DNA of 64,000 nt from Clostridia bacterium (GCA_022791735.1 JAAVZQ010000068.1:4841-68840), one strand, 5' to 3'; positions 37,110-46,679 are shown, counted from the stretch's first letter. Translations and numbers: made by a program. Notes: generated by a model not told the origin, from the sequence alone.

Positions 37110-37807
37110 TTATAATTTTAGTAGTTTAAAATCAAGATAATCCGCACTTACTAGATTTAGATTTACTCCTCCTACATCGCCTGTCACAGCCTCTTTTAAC
37201 CCTTCTCCATGTAAATGTCCATATATACATTTTTTTATGTTATATTTTTGCATTATCTGTATAAATCTCGACTTTTCTAAGATTGCTTTAGTTGTAGGTG
37301 GATAATGCATACATACTATTATTTCTTTATTTTCTCCATACTTTTTTATACCTTCACTTATTGAAAGTTCTAATCTTAGTAATTCTCTATTTATAATCTT
37401 TTCATCGTCGTCTTCTCCTATAAGTACCCAACCTCTCGTTCCGTGCAACTATTTTTCCCTCTACTTCATAAGCATTATTATGTAGAAAATCTATATTTTC
37501 AAAATTCATTTCTTCTTTGTATTCTTCTAACTTTTTCAAACTGTTCCACCAGTAGTCATGATTTCCTTTTAGCAAAATTTTTTTTCCGAGGTAAAGAATT
37601 TAAATATTCAAAGTCTTTTTGTGCTTCATTAAGTGACATTGCCCATGAAAAATCTCCTGGAATTAGTACAGTATCTTGTGCAGTAACTTTTTCTAGCCAA
37701 GATTTTTTTATTTTGTTTTCGTGATTTGTCCAATTATCCCCGAATATATCCATGGGTTTGGGTTTTTGGAAGGATAAGTGTAGGTCTGCTATACTATATA
37801 TGGACAT
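37110..37807 (-). CDS. calcineurin-like metallophosphoesterase (two CGGN +1 sites)
   Basis: 231 aa. Metal-site motifs IADLHL, GDNW, IPGDFSW, LKGNHDYWW (about residue 76) and HYPP, GHLHG near the end. Sites: 37586-37588 (CCT-CGGA) gives SLPGKKILLKGNHDYWW; 37441-37443 (GCA-CGGA) gives IVAGTRGW, the conserved GTRGW motif of this subfamily. 232 codons after two skips. Precedes rsgA with a 5-nt gap. Confidence 0.93.
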
Positions 37808-37830
37808 GGAAATTCACCTCTATTCTTTTT

Positions 37831-37899
37831 TGTAATTTACAGCAATTGGTACTTAAAGTCCGCGTAGGACAAACGAAATTATAGAGCTGTAAATTACAA
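37831..37899. repeat. TTACAATTCACAGC-type palindromic repeat, complete short form
   Basis: TGTAATTTACAGC and GCTGTAAATTACA are perfect 13-bp ends; the core reads CTTAAAGTCCGCGTAGGACAAACGAAA (given in two parts: CTTAAAGTCCGCG and TAGGACAAACGAAA). Reference copy for the family; no coding capacity. Confidence 0.75.
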
Positions 37900-37903
37900 A
37901 TAT

Positions 37904-38900
37904 TTACTCTAATTTCAAGTTCGGCACTGCATTAAGTGTAAGGTCTGCTCTTTTTCCTGCTATAAAATCATAATAGCCTGCTGATGCAATCATTGCTGCA
38001 TTATCCGTACAAAGCTTCATCTCAGGGAAATATATTTTTGCATCTATTTCTTCTCCAAATTTAGTAAATCTTTCCCTTATATAAGAATTTGCTGATACTC
38101 CTCCTGCAAGTACTATCTTTTTTAGTCCTGTCATTTCTACTGCTTTTTTTGTATTTTTTATCAACATATCTGTTACTTCTTGCTCAAATGATGCACATAA
38201 ATCTTCTTTTTTTATATCTTTTTTATTATGGTTTATATTAAGTACTGCTGTTTTTATTCCACTAAAACTAAAATTTAAACCATCTAAATGCGCTTTTGGC
38301 AGTTCTATATTTGGCTTTCCGAAGTTTAGCAAGCCTGTCAATTTTAGGCCCTCCGTGGATATTTGAGGTCCATAACTCTTGCAACTTTATCAAAAGCTTC
38401 TCCTATTGCATCATCTTTGGTTTTTCCAAGTACCTCATACTTTGTATAGTCTTCAACTTTTACTAGATGTGTATGTCCACCTGAAATAATTAAGCATAAA
38501 AACTCTGGCTCTAGCTCTCTATATGTTATGTAGTTTCCAGCAATATGACCTGCTATATGATTTACTCCGGACTAACGGCTTATTTAAGCTATAACTTAAA
38601 GCCTTTGCATATCCTACACCAACTAGAAGTGCACCTACAAGTCCTGGCCCTTTTGTTACAGCTATGCCATCAATATCATCAAATGTCATATTTGCCTTTT
38701 CCAAAGCTTCTCTTACTACAAGTGAAATAGCACTGGTATGTTTTCTTGATGCAATTTCTGGCACTACTCCTCCAAATTTTTCGTGAATTGCTATTTGTGT
38801 GTTTATTACATTAGAAAGAACCTCTCGCCCATTTCTTACTATTCCGGGCAGAGGTTTCATCACAACTTGTTTCAATTCCTAAAATTACTATATCTTTCAA
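37904..38900 (-). CDS. tsaD: tRNA N6-adenosine threonylcarbamoyltransferase TsaD (four CGGN +1 sites)
   Basis: Transfers threonylcarbamoyl to A37 of ANN-decoding tRNAs; essential in most bacteria. TTG start: KDIVILGIETSCDETSAGIVRNGREVLSNV, then PEIASRKHTSAI, GPGLVGALLVGVGYAKAL, GVNHIAGHIAGNYI, ISGGHTHLV, YPGGPKIDRLAKLGKPN, FSFSGIKTAVL and LAGGVSANSYIRE. Sites: 38844-38846 (GCC-CGGA), 38577-38579 (GTC-CGGA, giving the metal-binding GVNHIAGH), 38353-38355 (CCA-CGGA, YPGGP), 38329-38331 (CTT-CGGA). 331 codons after four skips. Confidence 0.96.
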
Positions 38901-38924
38901 AATTACATCCTTCCTAGTTTACCT

Positions 38925-39650
38925 TTACACACGTAAAATAAGACTAGCAATATGAATTAGTCCATTTGATACAAATTCAAGTGCTGGAGTTATTATATAT
39001 CCTGCAAGTCCTGTTATCCAAATTATTAAAAATATTATATAAAATATGCTTTCTTTTTCACTAACCCATCTTTTTACATTGTATGGTAAAAATCTTATAA
39101 GTATTTTTGAACCATCAAGCGGAGGAAGTGGAATTAGATTAAATAATCCAAGTCCCACATTCATCAAAGCGGTGCTTCCTACTATTGTCCAAACTATTTC
39201 TCCTGTTTGTGTACCTAAAAATGCTGGTGCAAATTTAAACATTGCAACATATATAAATGAGAATACTATTGCAAGTATAAAGTTCATAAGTGGTCCTGCA
39301 AATGCAACTATTGCTTCTCCTGTTTCCATTGAATATTTTCTATCGAAATTCCTTGGATTTATTTGTACAGGTTTTCCCCATCCAAATCCTGCAAATAGTA
39401 ATAATACAAATCCAACTGGATCTATATGACTAAGTGGGTTTAAATTTAGTCTTCCCTGTGCTTCTGGTGTGTCATCTCCAAGCTTGTTTGCTGCAAATGC
39501 ATGTGCAAATTCATGAAATGTAATTGCAATTAATACTGCTGGAAGTGTCAAAACTAAACTTAGTATTCTATCTTGTGTCATACCCATAAGTCCTGTTATT
39601 ATAAATATTGTAAGTATTACATACAAATATCTTTTATCAGAAAAAAACAT
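38925..39650 (-). CDS. site-2 protease family (M50) membrane metalloprotease
   Basis: 241 aa with about six membrane helices. Zinc motif ITFHEFAHAFAA (HExxH, about residue 45-49) and the second-ligand motif NLIPLPPLDGSKIL near residue 175. Upstream loop GDDTPEAQGRLNLNPLSHIDPVGFVLLLFAGFGWGKPV is typical of the short rhomboid-like S2P group without PDZ. Substrate unknown. Intact, followed by tsaD. Confidence 0.93.
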   Translation of the reverse strand: MFFSDKRYLYVILTIFIITGLMGMTQDRILSLVLTLPAVLIAITFHEFAHAFAANKLGDDTPEAQGRLNLNPLSHIDPVGFVLLLFAGFGWGKPVQINPRNFDRKYSMETGEAIVAFAGPLMNFILAIVFSFIYVAMFKFAPAFLGTQTGEIVWTIVGSTALMNVGLGLFNLIPLPPLDGSKILIRFLPYNVKRWVSEKESIFYIIFLIIWITGLAGYIITPALEFVSNGLIHIASLILRV

Positions 39651-39773
39651 ATTTTTCTCCTTTTCTTCCCCTTTGTTAACTTTTTATATTATATCACTAA
39701 ATGCATTTGTTAGCAATAAAAAAATGGAATTTCCCTAGAATTTTAGGCTTATGTATTTACTTATCTTTAATAG

Positions 39774-39814
39774 TTTAGCCTGACTTAAGAAAACACTTAA
39801 GTCAGGCTAAAAAA
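39774..39814. terminator. bidirectional terminator between the protease and Fic genes
   Basis: TTTAGCCTGACTTAAG / CTTAAGTCAGGCTAAA with a 4-nt loop; A-run on one side and T-rich sequence on the other. Confidence 0.75.
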
Positions 39815-39883
39815 AGATTTTAGCTATTTTTTGCATCTTCTGCTTTTAAGTAGTATATAATAGCAAGGTTTACAAATGCATGG

Positions 39884-40489
39884 CTACAATTCATCTGTCT
39901 TAAATGACAAATATCCCTCATATAAATAGCTATTGTCTATGCCTTTCATATACACTTCTCTATCGTCTACCTTATTAGTTAAATTTTGCTTTAATAATTC
40001 TTTAATTTCTATATCTTTTATAGGGCTACGTTCCATCGCAAGCAAATAGTCTCTCTTATCAACTTTGCTCCAATCCACTACTACATTTAATTCTTTTTTT
40101 AATATTAAATCTAGCCAAATCCTCATACTTCTCCCATTACCTTCTCTAAAAGGATGTACAATATTCATTTCTACATATTTTTCGATGATTTCCTCATATG
40201 TTGATTGTGGCATTTTTTCAATATTTTTCACCGCTTCATTAAGATAAGCTAAAGGAGTAAATCTAAAATTTCCTTTTGCTATATTTACTTTTCTTAAATC
40301 TCCTGCGAATTCATATATTTCTTCAAATAAATGTTTATGTATTTTTCGTAAAGTTTCAAAGGTTCCCGGCTCTAATGTTTCTAAATATCCTGTTTCAAAC
40401 ATCTCTTTTGCTCGTGTTTTGCTAATTCTTTCTTCTTCTCTTGCTAGTTCTACTGGATTAGTAATATCTAATTTGTTTTCTAAAATCAT
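39884..40489 (-). CDS. Fic domain protein (probable AMP transferase)
   Basis: 201 aa. Canonical active site NIVHPFREGNGRSMRIWLDL (HPFxxGNGR, about residues 110-120); preceded by the family stretch TLRKIHKHLFEEIYEFAGDLRKVNIAKGNFRF. No clear inhibitory (S/T)xxxE(G/N) helix within the protein, and no small antitoxin gene beside it. Immediately downstream of lysS on the same strand. Target unknown. Intact. Confidence 0.92.
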   Translation of the reverse strand: MILENKLDITNPVELAREEERISKTRAKEMFETGYLETLEPGTFETLRKIHKHLFEEIYEFAGDLRKVNIAKGNFRFTPLAYLNEAVKNIEKMPQSTYEEIIEKYVEMNIVHPFREGNGRSMRIWLDLILKKELNVVVDWSKVDKRDYLLAMERSPIKDIEIKELLKQNLTNKVDDREVYMKGIDNSYLYEGYLSFKTDEL

Positions 40490-40505
40490 TTGTCCTCCAA
40501 TTTGT

Positions 40506-41999
40506 TTAATTAAGTGGTTTCATTGTTGGGAATAGAAGTACATCCCTTATTGATGCAGCGTCTGTAAGTAGCATTACAAGTCTATCTATTCCAATTCCTA
40601 TTCCTCCTGTTGGTGGAAGTCCTATTTCTAGTGCTGTTACATAGTCTTCGTCCATCATACCTGCTTCTTCGTCTCCATTTTCTCTTGCTGCAATTTCTTC
40701 CTTAAATCTTTGATATTGGTCAATTGGATCATTTAACTCTGAAAATGCATTTCCGTATTCACGCCCACCAATAAATGCTTCAAATCTTTCTACAAGTCTT
40801 GGATCTTCTTGTTTTTTCTTAGCAAGTGGAGATATTTCTATTGGGTACTCATATATAAATGTTGGCTGAATTAGTGTTTGTTCTACAAATTCATCGAAGA
40901 ATAGGCTTATAATATGTCCTCTTGTTTCTTTTCCTGCTGGTATTTCTATTTTCTTTTCTTTAGCAATTTTCACCGCTTCTTCATCTGTATTTATTTCATT
41001 AAAGTCTATTCCAGTTACTTCTTTTATGCTGTCTATCATTGTTACTCTTTTCCATTTTGTTCCTAAGTCTATTTCTGTACCTTGGTATGTTATTTTTGTA
41101 GTTCCACATACTCTATTAGCACATCTTTGGAATATTTCTTCTGCTATATCCATCATGTCATGATAATCTTCATAAGCTGAATAAAATTCTATTGATGTAA
41201 ATTCTGGGTTGTGTCTTATGTCCATTCCTTCGTTTCTAAATATTCTGCCTATTTCATATACCTTATCAAATCCACCAACTATTAGTCTTTTTAAGTTTAA
41301 TTCTGTTGCAATTCTTAGGTACATATCTATATCTAATGTATTATGATGTGTGATAAATGGTCTTGCTGTTGCACCTCCTGATATTGTATTAAGTATTGGT
41401 GTTTCAACTTCTAGATATCCTTTTTCATCTAATATTTTTCTTATCTCACTGATTATTTGACTTCTTTTTACAAATGTGTCTTTTACTTCTGGGTTTACTA
41501 TTAAGTCTATGTATCTTTGTCTATAACGTAAGTCCATGTCTTTTAAGCCATGAAATTTCTCTGGTAGTGGTCTTAGTGACTTAGAAAGTAAAGTTATTTC
41601 TTTTGCATGTACAGATATTTCTTCTGTTTTTGTTTTGAACACAAAACCTGTAATACCTATGATATCTCCTATATCATAAGTTTTAAATTCTTTGTAGTTT
41701 TCTTCTCCTAAGTCATTTGTACTTACATAACTCTGTATTTTTCCTTCACTATCTTGGATAGTGCAAAAAGATGCTTTTCCCATTATTCTTTTTGCCATTA
41801 TTCTTCCTGCTACTGTTACATCTTGTCCTTCTAAGGCATCATAATTATCTTTTACATTTTTGCTCGTATGTGTTCTATTAAATTTTGTTATCTCAAAAGG
41901 ATTTTTCCCATTTTTGCATAGTTCTTCTAATTTTTCTCTTCTAACCTGCATTAAACGATTTACATCTTGTTCTACATTGTTATTTTCATTTTCATTCAT
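40506..41999 (-). CDS. lysS: class II lysyl-tRNA synthetase
   Basis: About 497 aa. OB-fold anticodon-binding domain (VTVAGRIMAKRIMGKASFCTIQD), class II motif 1 around VKRSQIISEIRKILDEKGYLEVETPIL, motif 2 FRNEGMDIRHNPEFTSIEFY and motif 3 GIGIGIDRLVMLLTD. I choose the second ATG (41997-41999), which has GGTGG five bases upstream; the first ATG at 42011 directly abuts AAGGA. Intact, no in-frame CGG in 1.5 kb. Confidence 0.97.
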   Translation of the reverse strand: MNENENNNVEQDVNRLMQVRREKLEELCKNGKNPFEITKFNRTHTSKNVKDNYDALEGQDVTVAGRIMAKRIMGKASFCTIQDSEGKIQSYVSTNDLGEENYKEFKTYDIGDIIGITGFVFKTKTEEISVHAKEITLLSKSLRPLPEKFHGLKDMDLRYRQRYIDLIVNPEVKDTFVKRSQIISEIRKILDEKGYLEVETPILNTISGGATARPFITHHNTLDIDMYLRIATELNLKRLIVGGFDKVYEIGRIFRNEGMDIRHNPEFTSIEFYSAYEDYHDMMDIAEEIFQRCANRVCGTTKITYQGTEIDLGTKWKRVTMIDSIKEVTGIDFNEINTDEEAVKIAKEKKIEIPAGKETRGHIISLFFDEFVEQTLIQPTFIYEYPIEISPLAKKKQEDPRLVERFEAFIGGREYGNAFSELNDPIDQYQRFKEEIAARENGDEEAGMMDEDYVTALEIGLPPTGGIGIGIDRLVMLLTDAASIRDVLLFPTMKPLN

Positions 42000-42071
42000 G
42001 TTTGCCACCATTCCTTATCTCTTAAAATATGTATTATTATATATCAAAAGTCCCAAAAAATCAAGCAAAAA

Positions 42072-42117
42072 GTAAGATATCTCAAGGCTAATTATATTTT
42101 ACCTTAAGATATCTTAC
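42072..42117 (-). terminator. terminator of the large surface-protein gene
   Basis: GTAAGATATCTCAAGG / CCTTAAGATATCTTAC stem just beyond the stop at 42130, flanked by T-rich DNA. Confidence 0.75.
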
Positions 42118-42129
42118 ATCTATTTGTTT

Positions 42130-44841
42130 TTATTGTGCATTTTTTGGATCTATAACTTTTTTCTTTATTACAAATACTCCTGCTCCAATTACTGCAACTG
42201 TTATAAGAAATACAGCTACATGGTTACTCTTTTTATTTGCTTGTTTATTTTCTGCTTTACTTCCTAATACATCTGTCTTAAATGGATCAGATGTAGTTGT
42301 CTCTGTTGGAGATGGAGATGGTGTTGGTGTTTTTGGGTTTGGTGTTTTAACTGGTAGTACAAATTCCTTATCTGTTACTATTGGTGTAAGTACTGGCTTT
42401 GGTGTAGGTGTTTTAGTATTATTAGTAGTTGCTTGGTTTGTTGTTTGTTTTGGTGTTGGCACTGGCGTTTTTACTGGTGTTGTTGGTGTTGGTATGTATG
42501 GTGTCTGTACTGGGGTAGGATTTATTGTAGGAGTTGGATTAATTGTAGGTGTAGGTTCTATTTCTGTTGGAATTGGCTCTGTTGGTGTTGGCTCTATTTT
42601 ATCTGTAACTTCCAATGTAACCCATGTACTTTCAGTTGTAATACTTGATGCGCCTAAATTTGTTATAATTACTAATCTATATCTTCCTGCATCCTCCTTA
42701 GTTATTGAAAATAGTTCTAGTTTTTCTTTAGTTTGACCTATTAGTTCTTCTGTCTCTTTATACCACTTACAAGTGTAGCTATCTCCATAAGTTATCACTG
42801 TAGGATTTATAGTTATATTTTCTCCTTCTGCTCTTGTCATAGTGCTTTGTGCAAATGTAATTTTTGCACTTGTTGGAGTTTGAAATACTGTCTCTTCTGC
42901 CCTACTTGCTTTTACACTCTGTGGTATAAAAGATACATATACAATATTATTTCCGTTTTGCAAATCATTGTAATTTGCTGTATATTCTGTGCTTCCGTTT
43001 TCATTTATTTTAGTTTCTTTTCCTAGAATAAATATCTTTTCAATGGTATAACCTGCACTTGGCACAATACTTATATTTTTGCTTTCACCACTTGATATTT
43101 GTACTGTATTTTTGCCGTCACATAAAACTGTTCCACCTTTTGTGCTAGATAAGGCAACCTTTTTATTGTCTTCTGATATATTTCCAGCTAGCACTGCTAT
43201 TGTAATTTTTGAAAAATTATCACATTCGACAATTAATCCATAAGGTGTAACTGTACAAGGCATTTCTACTGCACTTGCAATTCCTCCTGCATCATTTTCT
43301 GTGAAGTAATATGCTTTATATTCTATTCCTAGAGTGTTTGCATCATACCCTTCTGGGAATTTAACTGATATTCTCAATTTTTCATTTGTGCTATCTATCT
43401 CTTTTTGTCCTAACATAAGTTTTATATCATATGTATTACTTTTTAACACTCTTTTATTAATTGTGCTTTCTATTTTGTTTGTCATAGCTTGTGTTTGGCT
43501 TTCATTTATCTCTTTTGATACAAGCATAAGTTTATCTTTAGCATTTGCAGATAGCTTACTACCTGATGATTTATCTGTTATTGCAATGTCTGTATTTTCT
43601 AAAAAGCTTGGTTTATCGAATGTCTTCCAATAATTTGTATACCTTGTTAAATAGCTTATATTATTTTGATTTTCTTTTACACTTGGTGTTCCGATAATTA
43701 ATGTATCTAAATCATCTATTTTACACCATTTTCCTTCTATTTCAGCATATGCATTTATCTCTAATGTTGTATCTGTTTCATCTTCTATTACCATACATGG
43801 AATATCTAGTCTATCAAGAACTGCTTTTATCGCTCTTGCATATCCTGATGGGGTTGCCTCGTTGTTTACTAAAGCTCCGTATGGAGTTCTAACATATGCT
43901 TCGTTTCCATTTGTACAGTTACTCTCAAATTTGTATGAAGCATTATCTATTATTGTATCATATATATATTGCACTCTAAGCTTAGTAATATTTGATGCAT
44001 CTACAATTTCCCCTGAATCTATATTGGCTTTTTGTATTTCAGCATTTATTTTAGATGTTGTGGTACTTTCTGATGTAGTATTTGTACTAGATGTTGGTGC
44101 TACTGTTGGAACTACTGCACTTGATGATACTTCTGGTTCTTGTGTTTCAATTGGTTTCGTACTTGATGTGGGCTGGGCCGTCTGCTCTACATTTGATGGC
44201 GGAGCTGTAGTAGTTGTGTCTGGTGTTGGCTCTGGTGTATTTACAACTGGTTCATTTGTATTCTGTTTTTGTTCTTTTCTTGTCTGTGTCCCAATCACTT
44301 GTGCATCAGATACAATTTTCTCTATTTTTTCTTCATATGCACTAATTTTTGTATCTATATTTTCCTTTGTAATTCCTTCTATAAAGTAGTTTTCATTATT
44401 TCCTGCTCCTAAATATGCGTTATATGTATTTGAACCATTTGATGTAATTCTTATTGTTAGTTTAGAAAAATCTACATAAAACACTTCTGGATAATCTAGT
44501 GAAAATGCCTTTTTGGCTTTTTCAATCTGTGAAAGCAAAGTATTTTTTCCGCTTACATATTTTGAAACTTGATCTTGTGTAACTCCTCCATTTGTTATAA
44601 GCTCATATTCTGCACCTGTTTTTAGTATACCTCCAGTATACATTTTTTTGATAGCATCATATATGCTTTTTTCCTCTGTACTTAAGTTTCCATAATAAAA
44701 TCCTATATTATCTGCTTGATTTTTACCTGCTATATCTGATGTAATACCTGTTTTAGTAGGATTTGTGTTTATTAATTTTATGAGTATTATTGCTATAACT
44801 ACCATTACTAGTATTATTAGCACTTTTTTACATTGGTTCAT
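42130..44841 (-). CDS. large membrane-anchored surface protein with degenerate transglutaminase-like and Ig-like domains
   Basis: 903 aa. N-terminal signal anchor VLIILVMVVIAIILIKLI; helical region; Pro/Thr/Ser linker (about 200-270); transglutaminase-like domain (about 275-420) with TRYVRTPYGALVNNE-like stretch and SGYARAIKAVLDRLDIPCMVIEDET, where the usual catalytic Cys before GYA is Ser; later an Ig-like domain (SCKWYKETEELIGQTKEKLELFSITKEDAGRYRLVI), a Pro/Thr-rich stalk with TPTINPTP repeats, and a C-terminal helix VAVFLITVAVIGAGVFVI with a basic tail. No LPxTG. All eight CGG strings are out of phase. Probably a cell-surface structural or binding protein. Confidence 0.8.
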   Translation of the reverse strand: MNQCKKVLIILVMVVIAIILIKLINTNPTKTGITSDIAGKNQADNIGFYYGNLSTEEKSIYDAIKKMYTGGILKTGAEYELITNGGVTQDQVSKYVSGKNTLLSQIEKAKKAFSLDYPEVFYVDFSKLTIRITSNGSNTYNAYLGAGNNENYFIEGITKENIDTKISAYEEKIEKIVSDAQVIGTQTRKEQKQNTNEPVVNTPEPTPDTTTTAPPSNVEQTAQPTSSTKPIETQEPEVSSSAVVPTVAPTSSTNTTSESTTTSKINAEIQKANIDSGEIVDASNITKLRVQYIYDTIIDNASYKFESNCTNGNEAYVRTPYGALVNNEATPSGYARAIKAVLDRLDIPCMVIEDETDTTLEINAYAEIEGKWCKIDDLDTLIIGTPSVKENQNNISYLTRYTNYWKTFDKPSFLENTDIAITDKSSGSKLSANAKDKLMLVSKEINESQTQAMTNKIESTINKRVLKSNTYDIKLMLGQKEIDSTNEKLRISVKFPEGYDANTLGIEYKAYYFTENDAGGIASAVEMPCTVTPYGLIVECDNFSKITIAVLAGNISEDNKKVALSSTKGGTVLCDGKNTVQISSGESKNISIVPSAGYTIEKIFILGKETKINENGSTEYTANYNDLQNGNNIVYVSFIPQSVKASRAEETVFQTPTSAKITFAQSTMTRAEGENITINPTVITYGDSYTCKWYKETEELIGQTKEKLELFSITKEDAGRYRLVIITNLGASSITTESTWVTLEVTDKIEPTPTEPIPTEIEPTPTINPTPTINPTPVQTPYIPTPTTPVKTPVPTPKQTTNQATTNNTKTPTPKPVLTPIVTDKEFVLPVKTPNPKTPTPSPSPTETTTSDPFKTDVLGSKAENKQANKKSNHVAVFLITVAVIGAGVFVIKKKVIDPKNAQ

Positions 44842-45014
44842 TTATATTCCCTCTTTCGTAAATTTATTCTATTTCATTTTATATTATAACAATAATGAAT
44901 TTTATAAATCAAGTATATTGTCAAAAAAAAAAAATTTTTGTCATACTAATTTTGTTAGTATTTTCCAACCTCTATCCCTTTACTATGCTAAAATTTCTGT
45001 GAGGAATGAGGAAA

Positions 45015-45263
45015 ATGAAAAATTTTAATGAAAGATTAAGAGAATTAAGAGAAGAATGTGATATGACACAAACTGAATTAGCACATGAGCTACTAATCGA
45101 TCAAAGAAGCTTATCTTTTTACGAAATAGGAAAATATGAACCTAACATAGATACTTTAAAAAGAATGACAATTTTCTTCAATGTTTCTTCTGACTATCTA
45201 TTAGGCTTAATTGATGAACGCAGAGCGTTATATGAAAATAAAGCAGAATTATTAGTAGTTTGA
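45015..45263 (+). CDS. XRE-family regulator
   Basis: 82 aa: MKNFNERLRELREECDMTQT, then ELAHELLIDQRSLSFYEIGKYEPN for the HTH, then LKRMTIFFNVSSDYLLGLIDERR. GAGGAA lies just upstream of the ATG at 45015; an earlier ATG at 45006 is less well placed. Monocistronic, between converging genes. Confidence 0.88.
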   Translation: MKNFNERLRELREECDMTQTELAHELLIDQRSLSFYEIGKYEPNIDTLKRMTIFFNVSSDYLLGLIDERRALYENKAELLVV

Positions 45264-45291
45264 CAAATAAGAACCTTGTTGTTTTCACAAT

Positions 45292-45335
45292 AATGGCGAC
45301 CTACAAAATGAAATTCATTTTGCAGGTCGCCATTA
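45292..45335. terminator. bidirectional terminator
   Basis: AATGGCGACCT-CAAAATGAA / TTCATTTTG-AGGTCGCCATT long near-perfect stem with T-rich flanks, between the converging XRE gene and the membrane-protein gene. Confidence 0.8.
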
Positions 45336-45386
45336 TTTTCATACTTTTACTTCGAATTAGCCTTCCCCTTATATGAACCCTTGCCA

Positions 45387-45923
45387 TTAATAGTAGTAGC
45401 TTGATACTCTTCTTCTGGTCAAGAGACAACCAAATATAATATTTGTAATGATTATTAAAATAATCATTATCGGAATTACCATAATGAAAAGTAGTGTAAT
45501 ATGCTCATTTGTGAAATTTCCATCTGTCACTCTCCCTATAATCTCCATAGCAAATCCAGCTCCACCAAAAATGATATACGCAAGAAGTGTTACATGAAGT
45601 TTTTTCCAGAATGGAATGCAAAGCCGTTTTCTCTTTTTGTTCTTTATGTAGCTACAAATTGTTATAAGCAAGAACAGATGTGGTACCGCGCAAAAGTCAA
45701 TATTACTCCAAAGCATACTCCGCGGTATTGTGTAGAAGTTCATATACTTCCAAAACATAAGCCCAGTTACTCCCATTATGCAGATAATAGACAGCGCGTT
45801 AAAAGTTCCTGCCGAGAAAATCCTAGATTTGCCGCCGTTTCCGAGGCCTAATCTGTTCGAGATGAATGAACAAATTACTGCTCCGAAAGCCATGATGATG
45901 ATTGCTAAAGTTGTGAGTTTCAT
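45387..45923 (-). CDS. multi-pass membrane protein of foreign composition
   Basis: 178 aa, start at the ATG 45921-45923 after AAAGGAGG. Five or six hydrophobic segments (LAIIIMAFGAVICSFI; ALSIICIMGVTGLMFW; DFCAVPHLFLLITICSYI; LLAYIIFGGAGFAMEIIG; LLFIMVIPIMIILIIITNIIFG). Not recognised. GC-richer codon use than neighbours, and two in-frame CGG codons read as Arg (IPRSML, KRKRLC). Frame is intact as it stands, and skipping at either CGG destroys it. Probably acquired. Confidence 0.65.
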   Translation of the reverse strand: MKLTTLAIIIMAFGAVICSFISNRLGLGNGGKSRIFSAGTFNALSIICIMGVTGLMFWKYMNFYTIPRSMLWSNIDFCAVPHLFLLITICSYIKNKKRKRLCIPFWKKLHVTLLAYIIFGGAGFAMEIIGRVTDGNFTNEHITLLFIMVIPIMIILIIITNIIFGCLLTRRRVSSYYY

Positions 45924-46061
45924 AGTTTTTCCTCCTTTAATGTTTTGTAAGTTAAGGTGTATAAGTAAAAATATATTCAAAAATGCCGTTTTAGGCACAT
46001 TATTACATATTAATTATACCATAATTCTTGATTTATTTCAACTAATTATGTTGATTTCGAT

Positions 46062-46608
46062 TTAATACATCCCTATGTATCCATTTCTTGGCATAGGCGG
46101 TCTGCCTCCGTGGTCCTCCTGGAAATCCGTCCGTGGTCCTCCGCGGGCCTGGCATTCCTGGTCCACCCATAGGTGGTCTTGGCATTACTCCACCTTGCCA
46201 TCCTCCTTGCAAAAGTTCTCTGATGACAAGTATTCTTATCAAATCTCTTAATAAATAATTATTATTTGGGCGTCTTGTTTCTTTTGCCCTTGGATTTTTT
46301 ACATCTCCATTTTTTTGTGTTGTTTCCTCTCCTCTTACCATTTCTTCTCTTGGTTCTATGTTACTATATATTTCTTCTACCATTTCATTTAATTGTACAC
46401 TATCTATTGTTATAACATTTCTTCTACTACATGCCTTTTGTACCATTGGATATACTATTCTATAAATGTCAGGATATAGATTGTTTATTTCTTGCATATT
46501 TACTTCTTGTATTCTTGGTTCAAAGTAATTTTCCATTCCTTGCATATATGTATTTTGACTTTTTACTCCAAGTACATTTTGCATATATTCTTCATAGCTA
46601 TTAAACAT
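46062..46608 (-). CDS. Gly-Pro-rich tailed protein with four clustered CGGN +1 sites
   Basis: 180 aa after four skips. N-terminal 130 residues are helical (MFNSYEEYMQNVLGVKSQNT, VYPMVQKACSRRNV). The tail decodes as GPGMPGPGGPGGFPGGPGGRPPMPRNGYIGMY when the CGGs at 46141-46143 (CCG-CGGA), 46131-46133 (CCA-CGGA), 46127-46129 (CGGA directly following) and 46108-46110 (CCA-CGGA) are each read as one Gly. Without skipping, the tail is Arg/Thr-rich (GPRRTTDGFPGG) and runs on to RNQHN. Not recognised; the Gly-Pro tail resembles spore-coat or adhesive proteins. Internal consistency is the only support at these sites. Confidence 0.7.
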
Positions 46609-46611
46609 AAA

Positions 46612-46655
46612 AAAAGCCTCCTTTTCTATATATTTTATATATATTCAGGAAGCTA
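46612..46655 (-). promoter_or_regulatory. terminator-like hairpin carrying the ribosome binding site of the 46062-46608 gene
   Basis: On the minus strand GCTTCCT, an AT-rich loop with TATATAT arms, then AGGAGGC and seven T residues run directly into the ATG. The 3' arm AAGGAGG is also the ribosome binding site. The hairpin could hide the site or end transcripts coming from murD. Confidence 0.6.
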
Positions 46656-46679
46656 CATTTTTGTGTTTAAATGTTACAA

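Noticed and set aside
42433..44389. Plus-strand ORFs opposite the large surface-protein gene
   Set aside because: Antisense shadows of Pro/Thr/Ser-rich coding sequence; compositions rich in Val, Gly, Cys and Trp are artefacts of the complementary codons.
45501..45851. 116-aa plus-strand ORF opposite the membrane-protein gene
   Set aside because: No ribosome binding site; the reverse frame has AAAGGAGG, membrane helices and a plausible start.
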